From NCBI GenBank assembly GCA_014338405.1, contig JTDE01000248.1, positions 188,631 through 252,630 on the forward strand: a stretch of DNA of 64,000 nt. Direction: 5' to 3'. Positions 14,401 through 25,659 of the stretch are shown here, piece by piece. This stretch comes from Paragonimus skrjabini miyazakii (taxonomy: Eukaryota > Platyhelminthes > Trematoda > Plagiorchiida > Troglotrematidae). Under the pieces are notes generated by a model, which saw only the letters and a list, made by a program, of their open reading frames with translations, had not been told where the DNA came from and made no database searches. Position 1 is the stretch's first letter. Each line of letters begins with the position of its first letter. The translations under genes were made by a program, and so were the position numbers.

Positions 14401-15975
14401 TCGATTTCCAAGGGGAGGGTTGCGAATTATTAGGTCAGTCGGACTGTCTATAACTGATAAGGCTAAGCCAGGACATCACTTTTGTGCGACCTTGGTTTCA
14501 GTGTGAAGGTCATGATCAACTGAGACCAACTGTAGCTATAGCGAACGCAGACTGTTACCCCGACACACAAAATGTCCACTCAAAATAACGGAGTTGTGAA
14601 CAGATAACAAATGGGGTTCGGTGGTTACCTACTCACCAGCACAGGTTAATCAGACATTCGCAACAACAGATTCCAGCGTGAAGCAGTTATTTAGGTATGC
14701 TCAATATGGTGTATTAAGTACAAATGAACGTGTCTGTCCTGTCGAATGAGATCTAGATAATTAGAAACGTGCTGAACCGAGGATGGGCGAGGTTTACCAA
14801 GAAGCCGATTTCATACATTCTCATCAGGCAGATATATTGAAAAATTAATCACTAGTTTTATATATAACTTCCAACATACCGCAAACGGCTATTCGCAACC
14901 TTGACTAATTCACTCATTATCAGATGCAATAACTGGACCTCAAGCAGTTCACTCATATATATTGGAATATCAAGCTGACAGGACATAACGAATCAACATA
15001 TTTTTAAGCCACATTAGCCCATAGCACTTAAATGAGTCGTTGCTCTTCCAGAGGCTGATCAAACAACCAACATTTTATAATTGTCTCAATTTGTACTTAT
15101 TATTATTCGCAAGACTTTTGGGGCTGTTCAGTAAATCTACTGTACTCGAATTCAGTACAAAAAACACTTTTGAGCACAATGTACATTATCGATAGGCAAA
15201 GGGAAACTCAGTATGTCTAAAAATAAAAATTTTAACTATCCATTGAATTTCTCAAAACAGTTTAACTAATCTCAAGGCATAAGAGTCCTATCGATATTGA
15301 TATAATTGTGCTAAAACCTGGTCAAGTTTTTGACCTACTGGCAAGGATTATAACCTCAGTGTTAAGATTCAGTCTCGTCTTTACATATGTTTGTAATTTG
15401 AGCACAGCTTCGTGTAACTATTGAGACCTATCAGAACTCACCCTTTGTCTTGACGTCTAAGCGTTGATCATTGTGGATAAATTGCAGGAGTACACGTTGA
15501 TTTTCACAGTTCAATTGCGATGAATTATTAACAAGAAACACGGACCAGTGTAGATCACAAATAAAAGCAAATTACCTCCCATCGCAGCTATATTTGTAGA
15601 CATCAAAATGAGAAATATTTCTTTACTACCGACAAATTTGTCCAACGTGCCACATCACGTAAGTGGTACGATAAATCAATGCAAAAATATCGAAGTCGTT
15701 TCACTTTGATTATTGACGGAGAGTAGTTTATGATACACACAAACCTATTGAGCTTAATCAATCGGATCAAGCGAAGGTGGAATAAAGGCATCGTTAATTT
15801 CGTTCACTTACTCTACAGTCTGGACCTACCATTCGAGCCAGAGTCGCGTAATACATTTAACCTGTTTTGCAATAAGTTATCTACTTGTGATTAGGCAGGA
15901 ATTCAGTCAGTCATGCAACATCGCCGTTTCTTCTTTCCGATACACTGGGATTTATCGGCAACTCAACTAGAAGAC
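11491..15975. other. Stretch without recognisable genes
   Basis: Only short random-looking frames occur. No repeat family member, tRNA-like promoter or transposon motif was found by reading both strands up to the assembly gap. Confidence 0.55.
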
Positions 15976-16075
15976 NNNNNNNNNNNNNNNNNNNNNNNNN
16001 NNNNNNNNNNNNNNNNNNNNNNNNNNNNNNNNNNNNNNNNNNNNNNNNNNNNNNNNNNNNNNNNNNNNNNNNNNN
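15976..16075. other. Assembly gap of 100 N
   Basis: One hundred consecutive N. This round number is a usual placeholder for a scaffold gap of unknown size, so distances across this point are not reliable. Confidence 0.99.
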
Positions 16076-19000
16076 TCCTTTCCCGGAAGGAGTGATTAGA
16101 ACAGTGCAATCGATTGCGAATGTTGCACATAGCTACGAAGCTATAAGCTGGCAGAACTTATTAAGACAACGTATATTGAGCAGACACTGGAAAGAAATAT
16201 GCTAGCTCTGATGGTAATATTGCATTTCTGACATTTTTGCAAAAACGTCCCACAATCATGGCAAATTTGAACGAATTACCTCACGATATCTTGGCCACTT
16301 AAATCGTGAACCACCTTTCCTTGTTTATTTGGAGGTTTAGAGAATCGAATTCAGAAATAAGCTAAGATAACATGCTATTTTGTTTGTTGCAATAATTTCA
16401 TAATTAAATGAACGCCAGGCGGTTGGATTCGTACAATCGAATAATTCCATTAAAACATATTGTGCATGTCTTGATGACCTGCCTTCCACATCTGTTTTGG
16501 GTTTCAGATTCACGCGAAATCACTAAAAGATAGGGTGGCTTACTTTCAGAGAAACCGGAGTGATTCCCTGAAGTATAACACATAATTGCCCCGACAGTGT
16601 TGTCCTAAGTTTACTGTTTCAATACATACCACTGCTACACTTTTGGATGATTCACATTTTGTCCAGACTGTAATGCATAGCCAACAGTTCGGATGGAGAA
16701 CTGTGAGAGAACGCCGCTAGTTTGCATCTCAGTTTTGTAGAAAACGATAAATACTATCCATCTTCGAAGCATAGCCTACAGGTTGCAGAAGTTGTGCATT
16801 GGTAAGACGCTGCTTTTGACTTGATTCTTGATGTTGGGTCACTACATGCAGTCGAGAGGTTTACGTGCCTATCGAGCTACATCAACATTGATAGGATGTC
16901 TGATTAGGTCACAGTTCGCATAAACAAGGTCTAGTGGTATTTACCAAATCACATAATTTGTAGCACCGGTCTAATTTTAGCCTTTCTATAAAAGACCGAG
17001 TGTATAGTGTCTTCGTAAGAAAAGTCTTACCGCACGACCACGAAAACTGATACATCCAAACGGAAGACGTTCCATGGTTGTTCATCTTTGACCAACTGTG
17101 TTTCCGGAGAGTTAAAGACGTGTTGGCGAATTCCGCTAACATGCCTTCAGGATAGTCAGACTTTGTCGGCCCGTAGGCATGAGTATCTCATTTCACAGGC
17201 TCTCTTAGCTTGATCACAGCTTGCAAATGCAAGTTCATGCCATGCCACGGTATACTTTGTTGGCGAGTGGTGTTATAACGAAGTCAGTTGTTTGGTGGTC
17301 AATATATGGCCCGTATATGGAGTAGGAAGCCATTGATGACGATGCTCACTTAAGTAGGGAAGTTTCGGTTTCTTAACTAGGGTCAGAAGGAAACACTCAG
17401 CACCTACAGTAAAGGACGATATCTGATTTGTTGAACACAGAGAGGTGAATACAGAGTGGTGATCCTTTTTTGAATCTACGTGCGCATCACCGTCATTTTC
17501 CCCCTTTTGTGACATCGTCCTCCTTCCACCCGTACTATCCCGTTATCCTCCTTCTTATGTATAGTGATACGTTTTTCATCTACCATTGTGCTATCATAAT
17601 AAATACATGCACATTAGTGACTTCCGTTTAACACCGTAGACGTGCAACCCTTCTTGATAACAACAAGTCGTAATTCGTTTGTATGATGGACGGAGTACCA
17701 ACTCGCATTCTTCCTCATCAGACAAACCTGTTTCCTGTTTCATCATCTACTAAACGTCAACTACTAATTATGTATAACTTCAGGCACGAGTTGCAATAGT
17801 GTTAAATTTTACCGTTCGTGCGATCCATCCTCATAGAATAGTTTCGAACCTCTCGTGTCGTTACACCGAAGTTCATTTTACTGACCATAGGTGTTCGATT
17901 GCAACTAATCAAATCTACCTTGTCCTCTATTCACCATCCCATACTCCACCTACACCTGTAGTGGTGCATAACTTTGGAGTGTACGCAGACAGATGGGTAC
18001 ACGGACCAAGGCATATGGACTAAAATGACTGCACCAAAGAGTAAGTCATTCTAATAACGGTAGTGCATCGATTAACCGAAGCTGGGTTTCGTCGATCGCA
18101 AGGGGTTCAGCTCTGACTAGATCCACAGCAGAAGTGATTTCACCGTCGCGTACAGTCATGGTATGCAACCGAGTGCTATCAAACACTTTTATTACAACCA
18201 TGCGTTTCGTTGTCCACAATCATTTGCAGTGCACATGAAAAGAATTAGCAATTACAATGAGCTTGCCTGAATTTTTCTTGTGGCAATCATTATGGCCATA
18301 TGAATCAAATAACAACACTTTTACTCCGTTAAACGTTAGTGTCTTTCATCTTGAAGGTGTTGTGTAACTGAGACTGGAGTGGTTCTGTCGCGTGAATCCA
18401 TTTCGCGAACATAATGTTCATCGTACGCTATTCAAATCTATCAGTCCGGCAAAATTAATTCATCTTGTCATTTTTCTAAGCCAATATCCGTAAATAAATG
18501 GGACGGTTTTGCTCTCCTCATTCCTTGGCTTTGACACCGGACGATCAGTAAACTGATTGCAAAGACTCCATCAATGTTGGTACAGATGTGGTATAGATTG
18601 CTCCATGTTACTATGTCAGGCACTGTTGTTCATTGATTATTCGAGTGAGCACCATGTGGAAAACCGAACAGTTGACTACTACGTCATGTACCCGATGGAG
18701 CATATGAGGTCTTTGATGTCCCTGATCCCTAGTGGTCTTAATGAAGGAGGCTGACCTGTTTCATCTTCATTTAGCTTACGAAGATAGATATGATGCAATG
18801 TATGCGAGTTGACTTCCTACGTATGAATTCATTAAAACATAGGTTATGACACAAAAACGATTTTATTATTATCATCAATATAGGGTCGAATATGTGACTC
18901 CATACACTTTCAAACGTGCACAGACATAGGAAATAATTAACGCAGAGAAAAACTGCACTTCGACTGGATTCAAACCATCACGTCCAGTCACGTATTATTT

Positions 19001-19700
19001 ATAGCCTTGGTTGATTCCAGCATGAAAAATTCAACAAATTTTAAACGTTTTTGAAAATTTTAACAAATTTGACAATTTTTCCCAATTCTGTTTGGCGAGT
19101 CCCTACCCACGATCACTTGATGAATTGAATATGGCATAGCGAGCTTGCTGGGCAGCTGAATTTCAATGTCGATTTTTCGAGTTCTGAGCATAGCCTTCTT
19201 AGCTTAGCTGGTAGAACGATTGTTTAAATCTGCCATTCTCCTCTCTATCTCGAAGTTAGCGGAGGTCCAGATTTTTTGTAATTGGATGTCTTCTAAATTA
19301 TCGAACGTATCATACTACTTATCAGTACTGCCTGAAACGGTGTGACAAATTGGTTTTACTTTTTACTGGTAACAATCCAATTATAAGATGGGTACTACTT
19401 CATGTCAGATGAACTAGTTGAAGGCAGTTGAGATGAATTAAATCGTGAGTGAGAACAATTATCCAAAAGTGGCATACAGTGTCAATTGTGAAGCTTATAA
19501 TTTCCTGCTCACACGGTTTTCTTGATAGCGGTTCTGGTAGTACACAGCTATGGGTGTTACTCGGGAAGTTATTTTGTATAACCTGGTCCCAATGAACACG
19601 AAACATCTCACAAGTGTTAGAAATGTCAACCTATAAATGGCAACTCCTCAGCCCGTCTTGCCTTGGCCAGATCCGGCACTCACTCGCAATAAAACGAATC
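16076..19700. other. Stretch without recognisable genes
   Basis: No coding family recognised. Weak tRNA-like A-box matches near 16,800 and 19,201 lack a convincing B box and were not called. A minus-strand frame at 19,400-19,606 has a C-x-L-P motif and four cysteines but not the full spacing of a Kunitz domain. Confidence 0.5.
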
Positions 19701-19718
19701 TTATGGCTTACCAGTTAC

Positions 19719-19842
19719 TTGCTCTGAAGTAAACATATCAATAGATTAGTTGTATCAATTTCCAGAAAACACACTGCACCGTAATCAGTGCGAATAAAAA
19801 TTAAGTTCAAATAGTCAACCACTTGAAGTAATATGACGCAAT
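19719..19842 (-). CDS. Candidate internal exon, possibly exon 2 of the 22.3 kb gene
   Basis: On the minus strand an acceptor ending TTTCCGCAG precedes 124 bases that stay open in one frame, followed by a moderate donor (CAA then GTAACT). The start phase is 1, which fits the donor phase of the signal-peptide exon at 22,254-22,323. The joined frame would carry three cysteines and an aliphatic, acidic peptide containing TDYGAVCFLEIDTTNLL. An upstream CTAAC could serve as branch point. I do not recognise the protein. The intron would be about 2.4 kb. The evidence is splice-site quality and phase only, so chance agreement is quite possible. Confidence 0.25.
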
Positions 19843-21187
19843 CTGCGGAAATATCTATCAAAATGTCAATGAGGCCAACAAGGTTAGGTAGCTCAAGTAT
19901 GTAGTATATTTTGTGCATGCGAATTCATTCATTACCTAGTTAAGGACATCAACTAAAATCAAACTGAATGAACAGCCGTTAATCATTGAGAATGGTTGAG
20001 TTGGATAAGGTATTGAAACGGTTGATGGACCAGTGATTCATTAATATAAGTGTGTTGGAGAGCGCAGTTCAGGTTGACTGTTCAAATAATTGGTTGATCA
20101 TTTCGACTTTATTTGTTGTTATTTTCTTCTGATCCGGAGTACGACTGTCAAAAGATTAGGGGTCCGGCTTATAATAATGGAGCAGTACTGATTCCAGATA
20201 ACCAATCTCAATTGATTGTTGGATTTATACTCCTGGTAACAACACAACTGGGCTGGTTCATCGAGTTCAGTTAAACTATTTCATCAGCTTCATCTGACTG
20301 GTTAATCGAGTTTCATACTGACATTGAACTTAAACAATAGTGTCTGTCCGACACCCGCCCAGCTTGTATATTCTCCTGATGACACGAGGCGGTGTACGTT
20401 GATAAATCAGCCAACTTGTTATGAATGCACACTAAAGGTTACCACTTGACATGATTAAAAGTTTACCAGCTTCATAAACAACGTAAACGTAACTAATCGC
20501 GCTGATGAATTTATGGGATTTACATGCCGTCTACAAAGTCTGCATGAGCCGCATCAAGAAGTTCTGGCTACGATGTAAATTGACATTCGATCGCGTATTT
20601 GATTTTCATTTCACGCCCACAAACCCAGTTCCGTTGAGGCTAACTAGGGACCATCAACATCCGCACGTCTATTCTTGCCGATTGGACACAATCTTGAAAA
20701 ATGTCTGCCAATCACTTATCAACGATACTACTGGCTAATTCATGATCGTCATTATTATTGTTCAACTCCATTAGCTAAACAATTAACTTCATTAACTGAC
20801 TTATTTTCGTTTGTGCTTAATAACTGGTTTTAAGCTTGTTTGGCAGAAATAATTGATGAAAAATAGTATGGCAGAAATGATCTTGTGGGAAAACCCCAAT
20901 CGTAAAGTTTCTGTGCCTTAGGAAAACTTGAACCGGTGAGCGATCGAGAATGCCCAGACATAACTTCGTAGATCAGCATGTTAGGGCCTTTTCACGTACA
21001 TAATCATATGGGTCTAAAGGACGACCATTGAAAAAAGTTGCTTGGCAAAGTGTTTTTTTCGCTCACCTAATTTTTCTTCTGAAGTAGAAGAGAAAGCGGT
21101 TGCATAATTTTACTAGAAAATATTTTGAAAGACTAAATAAATGATTTACTTGTTATATCACTGTTTTACTAATCACCAAAAAATGAC

Positions 21188-21293
21188 TTCCAGTCCATCC
21201 ATTTGGAATCTTATATACTTTTCACGGTTAAATTTATTGACCATCCCTTCCAGTTCATCAGTTTGGAATCTAATGTACATTTCATGATTATTG
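21188..21293 (+). repeat. Imperfect tandem pair, about 61-bp spacing
   Basis: TTCCAGTCCATCCATTTGGA at about 21,188 recurs as TTCCAGTTCATCAGTTTGGA at about 21,249, and each is followed by similar sequence (about 45 bases match well). It is a local duplication with no known function. Confidence 0.6.
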
Positions 21294-22253
21294 TTACGAC
21301 GTTCAATAACTTACGGATAATCTCAGTGAGTGATGTTGGGTCTCAGTTAGAACTCACAAGGAACGTTTGCAAACCGAAATCAGTGAACTCGGTCACCCAA
21401 AGTAGACGCACCTTTGCATAAATCCAGCAAAAGCAAAAATCAGACTAATGCATTTTCCCGAAAGATTGTAGAGGAAAACTAAGTTAGAATATGATAGATG
21501 CGATGAGATTTGAATTGTGATTAATCTATCTCAACTAAACATCAGCCTTAGTTTCAATAAATGTGATATTGATGAACGAGTTTGTAGAGTTTTGTAACTG
21601 AAACGCGACTGATAGATCCAAACAAGAGGACGTTCGATTGGAGTGTGAAATCTGCAAACAAACGAGAGTTTTGTTTATTCTTCTGCAACCCTATTGCGGT
21701 TGAGTTCACCAAATCTTTAGAGTCATAACATGACGTTGGAATCTTTGCGTCAAATTGCAGTCAGTTAGAGCAAAGCAACACTGTAAATAAAACGACAAAC
21801 CAACCTTCAACTTTTCTAATACGTACAAGTTGAGTATGGAGATTTTATATGCAAACGTTGAATTCAATTACACTTGTAGGCTACACTCAAACTTTTGTGT
21901 TGATTTGTAGACCTAATTAACAAGTAGTTGTTCCAAGATTGTGAATCGGAATCTTAAACCAAATGTTACTTATCTGCAAGCTTGACATTACATTCTGTAG
22001 AGTACGGGCAAGTCTTGTTACTAATTCGATTTATACTACTAATTACGTCTATCTCGTCAGGGTATCTTTGAAAATGGTCAATCAATTCAACCGGAGTAAC
22101 TGTTAGAGAAACAAACGTATTAAGATACAACTGGCCAACAAATGAAAAGCTTAAATTTTCTAAAAGAACTTTATTGGAAAATATAATATGAAGTTAGCTA
22201 TCAACATCATTACGAATAATCACCATAAGAAATATATATAAATATCCACTTAC

Positions 22254-22323
22254 TTTTTGGGCTACACATTGAGCCTGGAATCAGCACCACAAGCCCTAAC
22301 ACCAACAAGCACCAAATCGTCAT
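22254..22323 (-). CDS. Candidate first exon encoding a signal peptide
   Basis: On the minus strand an ATG at 22,323 in good context (AAAATG) opens a frame reading MTIWCLLVLGLVVLIPGSMC followed by SPK. This is a classic secretory signal: short N-region, ten-residue hydrophobic core, and a small residue before a plausible cleavage site. The exon ends in a consensus donor, AAAAA then GTAAGT at 22,253, after 23 codons plus one base (phase 1). A TATA-like CATAAAAG lies about 50 bp upstream of the ATG, which would put the start of transcription about 20-25 bases before it. Signal exons ending in phase 1 are common in genes for secreted domains. The protein is not recognised. The next exon is uncertain, with 19,719-19,842 a phase-compatible candidate. 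Confidence 0.5.
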
Positions 22324-22372
22324 TTTCAGAAGGCCTCAGGTTGACAACACAGTGAGTAAACCATGTCGGTAG

Positions 22373-22380
22373 CTTTTATG
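22373..22380 (-). promoter_or_regulatory. TATA-like box upstream of the signal-peptide exon
   Basis: CATAAAAG on the minus strand, about 50 bp before the candidate ATG at 22,323. The spacing suits a short 5' untranslated region. It is a common short motif, and its value rests on the combination with the start codon, signal peptide and splice donor. Confidence 0.35.
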
Positions 22381-23044
22381 TGTAAACGATTCCACTGAGA
22401 ACTTGAAGCCTTGCTCTAGCTGTGTAGTTGCAAACGTAATAAACAGTGTACATTGATCGCTATACAATGGACGCCATATGAACATTTACATTCAAGTTGA
22501 CAGAGTTTAGAAGTGCAATGTGACTGTCCATGTTTGGTAAGCAGATGTTAAGATAGAGGTAACGTTTTTATTACTCTGGCAGATCTTTTGCTACTCTAAT
22601 TAGACAAATGTCTAAAAGCACTGTTAAGATGTGAGTGCACGTAACCCAGACAACCACTCAACAAAATGTTACACCCAACTGTCAAAGTTGGATGATTGAA
22701 CACAACTTAATAAGTTGGTCAAGCAAAGTTCATCTGAAGGCAACCAGTTTGATGTACCTGAAACATTGGACAATAAGGGACGTATAACATAAATTCGAAG
22801 ATCATATATACAAAGGCAGTCAATTATTGAAAACATGTCTTAAACCAAGAAGTTCCAGTTCATTAGGACATAAGTAATATGTGTTACAGGATTCGGGTAC
22901 GTTGATTTTGTCATAAATTTTACCCACTAAAATTACCACCAAAATATATTTTTAAACTGAATTCCCACTTCTTCCTTCCCATGGAAATATCACATGTTCT
23001 ATTCTGAAAAGGAGTATTATTTCTTAGTTTCACTCTTTAGGAGC

Positions 23045-23235
23045 CGGCCAATTGTGCTGTTTTTATCGTGGCCGGGTTTAGAACTCCGACCACCCCCGTA
23101 TGAGGCAATCGTGTTGACAACTGTGGCATTCACCCCCACATTATGCACGACTCAATTATCATGAGTGAAATCTCAGTCACGCATGCTTGTGAACATTACT
23201 GAGATTGCCAGATTGCCTGAATACAAGACACACCA
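23045..23235 (-). mobile_element. Degraded tRNA-derived SINE, minus orientation
   Basis: On the minus strand the order of family landmarks is kept: remains of the 5' module (23,140-23,225), the A-box area with GAATGCCACAG, the central motif equivalent to TGCCTCATGA, then the B-box area GGAGTTCTAAACCCGG at about 23,080. Both boxes differ from the family forms at 57-58 kb, so it is an old inactive copy. Confidence 0.55.
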
Positions 23236-24198
23236 CCCGTTCACTGACCACGCTATTGAAACTGTTGAGTCAGGTCGAAATCTGCAACTTCCTTTAACCC
23301 GCTGAACAAAGATCTGATTATTGATGAATGTGCGCACATCAAGACCGTAAGAAAAACTAGAAAAAACATGATTGTGAAGCAGAGGTCTAAGATTAGAGTC
23401 AAGTCAAAGTTGTAACATCAGCCATCGTCAGTAGTTAACCGTTATCAATTCTGATTGATCGTGTGTGAGTAGGTAGTCTTTCCATATGTCTAATAATATT
23501 GGTTTCGGGCTACTGAACTATACACTTAAGTGGCTGATCAGACCGATATTGCGGTAACCTGTTGTACGATAATATTTCTTATTCCAGGACCTGGGATTTC
23601 TAAATCCGTTGCCGAACTGGTTGTGTTATGATTTACTGTTTGTACGAGTTGTTTCCAAGAGATTACACAATTCCTGAATTATTCTGCAAATGCACAGATC
23701 TTGTCATATTTGCAGCTACTATCTCGATATGCACATGGCACGGGATGCATCAGCGAACCGAATATTATCATTTTCAAAATAACTTGCCGGGTTGAAGGCA
23801 AGAAAACCAGTTGATCAGCAAGGTTTGTGCACCTCAACATACAAATTAAGCTTTACCACAAAATACGGGTCCAACGTATTCAGGAAAGTTTGATACCAGT
23901 GAATCCTACAATGTTTGAGTTTTTCAAACCTCCCAAGTAAGGTGTAGATAGCGGATAGATAGAGGACAATATGGAAAATATCAATTTTCTCTCTTTCACA
24001 GCAACGTCTTCGTATCTGTAGTATAGTTTCACTTTTCTGACACCGATGAAGGTATCCGGCAACACTTTGCTGTGAAAAAAGAGGAATTTTATATTTTCCT
24101 CTGCATACTAAGGTTGCGCAGGTTGCATCCATGAATGTATTGTAGGACGGTATATGCAGTGTATGCAATTCTGATTACTCAGAAGACTATCGGCGTTT

Positions 24199-24771
24199 TT
24201 GAACATTAGGTCATTGTTAAAATGTGGGACTTCATTTTATGAACATGATACCTTCATCATCATCAACAACAACAATAACAATATAATCATCATAACAGAC
24301 ATGAGACTGACCATTATGTGCTGTGGCTTGGGCTGCCGATGTTTTAGTTCAGAAGTTACTTCTGGTTTCATCGACGCGGTTAATTCAGTGAATATCAAGA
24401 ATCACAAAATTATTTCTCTAAATGTATCCTCCTTGTTCACAAACATGCGGTCAAGGGAAATTATTGATTATCTGTGCGCTTACACTGAAAAAATACAACT
24501 CATCGTAGAGAGTCCCATCGCCAAACTAAAAGAGGCCCTAGTGTTCTGCACCTCAAACGTTTAATTCCGATTCAATGAAAAGCTATATAGACAATGTGAT
24601 GACGTAGCAATGAGTTGTCCATTTGATCCGCTGCTAGCAGACACATTCATGGCCAGAATGGAGACCGATGAACTACGTCACGCCATCGATAATTGCTGTT
24701 TCTACATACACTACGTAGACGATACAATTTCCTTAGTGAAGGACAAAGATGATACACGGTCTACAAGCTGA
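24199..24771 (+). pseudogene. Penelope-like element reverse transcriptase (broken)
   Basis: The frame contains the conserved order of Penelope-like reverse transcriptase blocks: KIISLNVSSLFTN (family usually ISLDVxSLFTN), then IIDYLCAYTE, then CTSNV, an in-frame TAA at 24,562-24,564 where the family usually has glutamine, then FRFNEKLYRQ, DPLLADTFMA and the catalytic YVDD at 24,712-24,723. The same frame runs through the whole stretch apart from that one stop. It then shifts by one base after about 24,760, where LQAEINSAQ continues in another frame. The reverse transcriptase would copy the element RNA at the target site. The stop, the frameshift and the loss of glycines in the block before LLAD make this copy non-functional. 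Confidence 0.85.
24257..24297 (+). repeat. CAT/CAA/ATA trinucleotide-rich tract
   Basis: Short runs of ATC, AAC and ATA units, an impure microsatellite just upstream of the Penelope reverse transcriptase blocks. Confidence 0.6.
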
Positions 24772-25655
24772 AATTAATAGTGCCCAATCGCAACATCTCG
24801 TTTACTATCGAATTATAGATCATCAACTAGCTTTCATTTTTAAATGTTGTCCTGCTTCGTAGAAATGATGCATCAATTAAAAGGACGCTTCATAAGAAAA
24901 CAACCTGGACCGGCCAGTACACGTACTTCCTCAGTTTTGTTCCGCTGAAATATAAACATAATTTGGTTTGCTGCTCAACATGCAGAACCCAAAGGAGATG
25001 CACATCAGAAACCTTATCGGGTGAATTTCAGCACGCTTGAGATGTGCCGATTCGAAATAAATATCCTCAACGATTCCTGGACACAAACATGCAACCAAAA
25101 GTGAAACATGACATTGTTCAGACGGCGGATAAAAAGCCTCATCATACAAGGGTGAAGTTACCAGTGAGATTATCACCCACCGAGTATGTAATGCAGTTGT
25201 GAGTGTCTATTCTGCAACAAGGGTCACCTTATCGTTCAATTCATGCTCGGTACTGGTGCCACACTTCAAAGATGGCTTGCATAGGCTTTCTTTGTTCTTT
25301 TGTGTTTATTCCGTCACCTGTGGTAGCCAAGCCGGTTGGATTGAGAAAACGACAAGTCGGCTGTTGGAAAGACTTCGTGAAAACCTCCCGAAATGGCTTC
25401 ACAGTGGTTCGAGAAAGCTCATTTCTAGTGCAATCAGTTTTTACTTCATTGGCACTGGTTATTAAATTGAGCTGGATGAAGCCTACCGAGTCATTTAAAA
25501 GGTTCGTCAAATTCACTCTAGAGCTGTCAGGTTGTGGCTGTTATCAGCGGCCGAGGAAATTCCCGTCAAACTCAACAACCCATGTCTGCGTCTTAAAACG
25601 CAGTTCATGAAAAAAATTACATCTGTCTTGACCAGATATTCCACAGCCACTTGAA
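24340..25655 (+). mobile_element. Penelope-like retroelement, 5'-truncated relic
   Basis: The reverse transcriptase (24,340-24,771), a linker and a GIY-YIG type endonuclease (25,260-25,655) lie in the standard order and orientation. Between them a frame starting at about 24,900 reads KTTWTGQYTYFLSFVPLKYK, which fits the conserved thumb-side WTGQYxxFxSFxP motif of the class, and later the remains of the inter-domain region. No terminal repeats were seen. The coding sequence needs at least three frame changes and two in-frame stops to be read through, so it is dead, yet domain order is complete from the reverse transcriptase fingers to the C terminus. Confidence 0.8.
25260..25655 (+). pseudogene. 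Penelope GIY-YIG endonuclease region (broken)
   Basis: The plus frame has YSVTCG, then a degraded YIG segment (GWIEKT), then SRLLERLRENLPKWL, matching the Cys-Gly, Y-I-G-x-T and R-x-x-E-H-x-P landmarks of the GIY-YIG domain of Penelope-like elements. An in-frame TAA at 25,463 replaces a probable glutamine codon and a second TAA follows 12 codons later. Beyond them the same frame resumes with VRQIHSRAVRLWLLSAAEEI, the usual C-terminal tail. The catalytic tyrosine and glycine of the second motif are changed. The endonuclease normally nicks target DNA for priming. Confidence 0.75.
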
Positions 25656-25659
25656 ACCC

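Noticed and set aside
16909..17142. Minus-strand frame containing CGKTFLTKTLY, suggesting a P-loop
   Set aside because: The glycine-rich part of the P-loop is absent and nothing downstream fits a helicase or ATPase.
18950..19030. Minus-strand B-box-like GGTTTGAATCC
   Set aside because: No A box at a usable distance and no other family landmark.
19190..19280. Perfect A-box match TAGCTTAGCTGG
   Set aside because: No acceptable B box and no tRNA fold downstream.
19400..19606. Possible Kunitz-type domain exon on the minus strand (C-x-L-P followed by three more cysteines)
   Set aside because: Cysteine spacing is wrong for a Kunitz domain, the glycine-glycine-cysteine part is missing, and no good acceptor matches the phase of the 22.3 kb leader exon.
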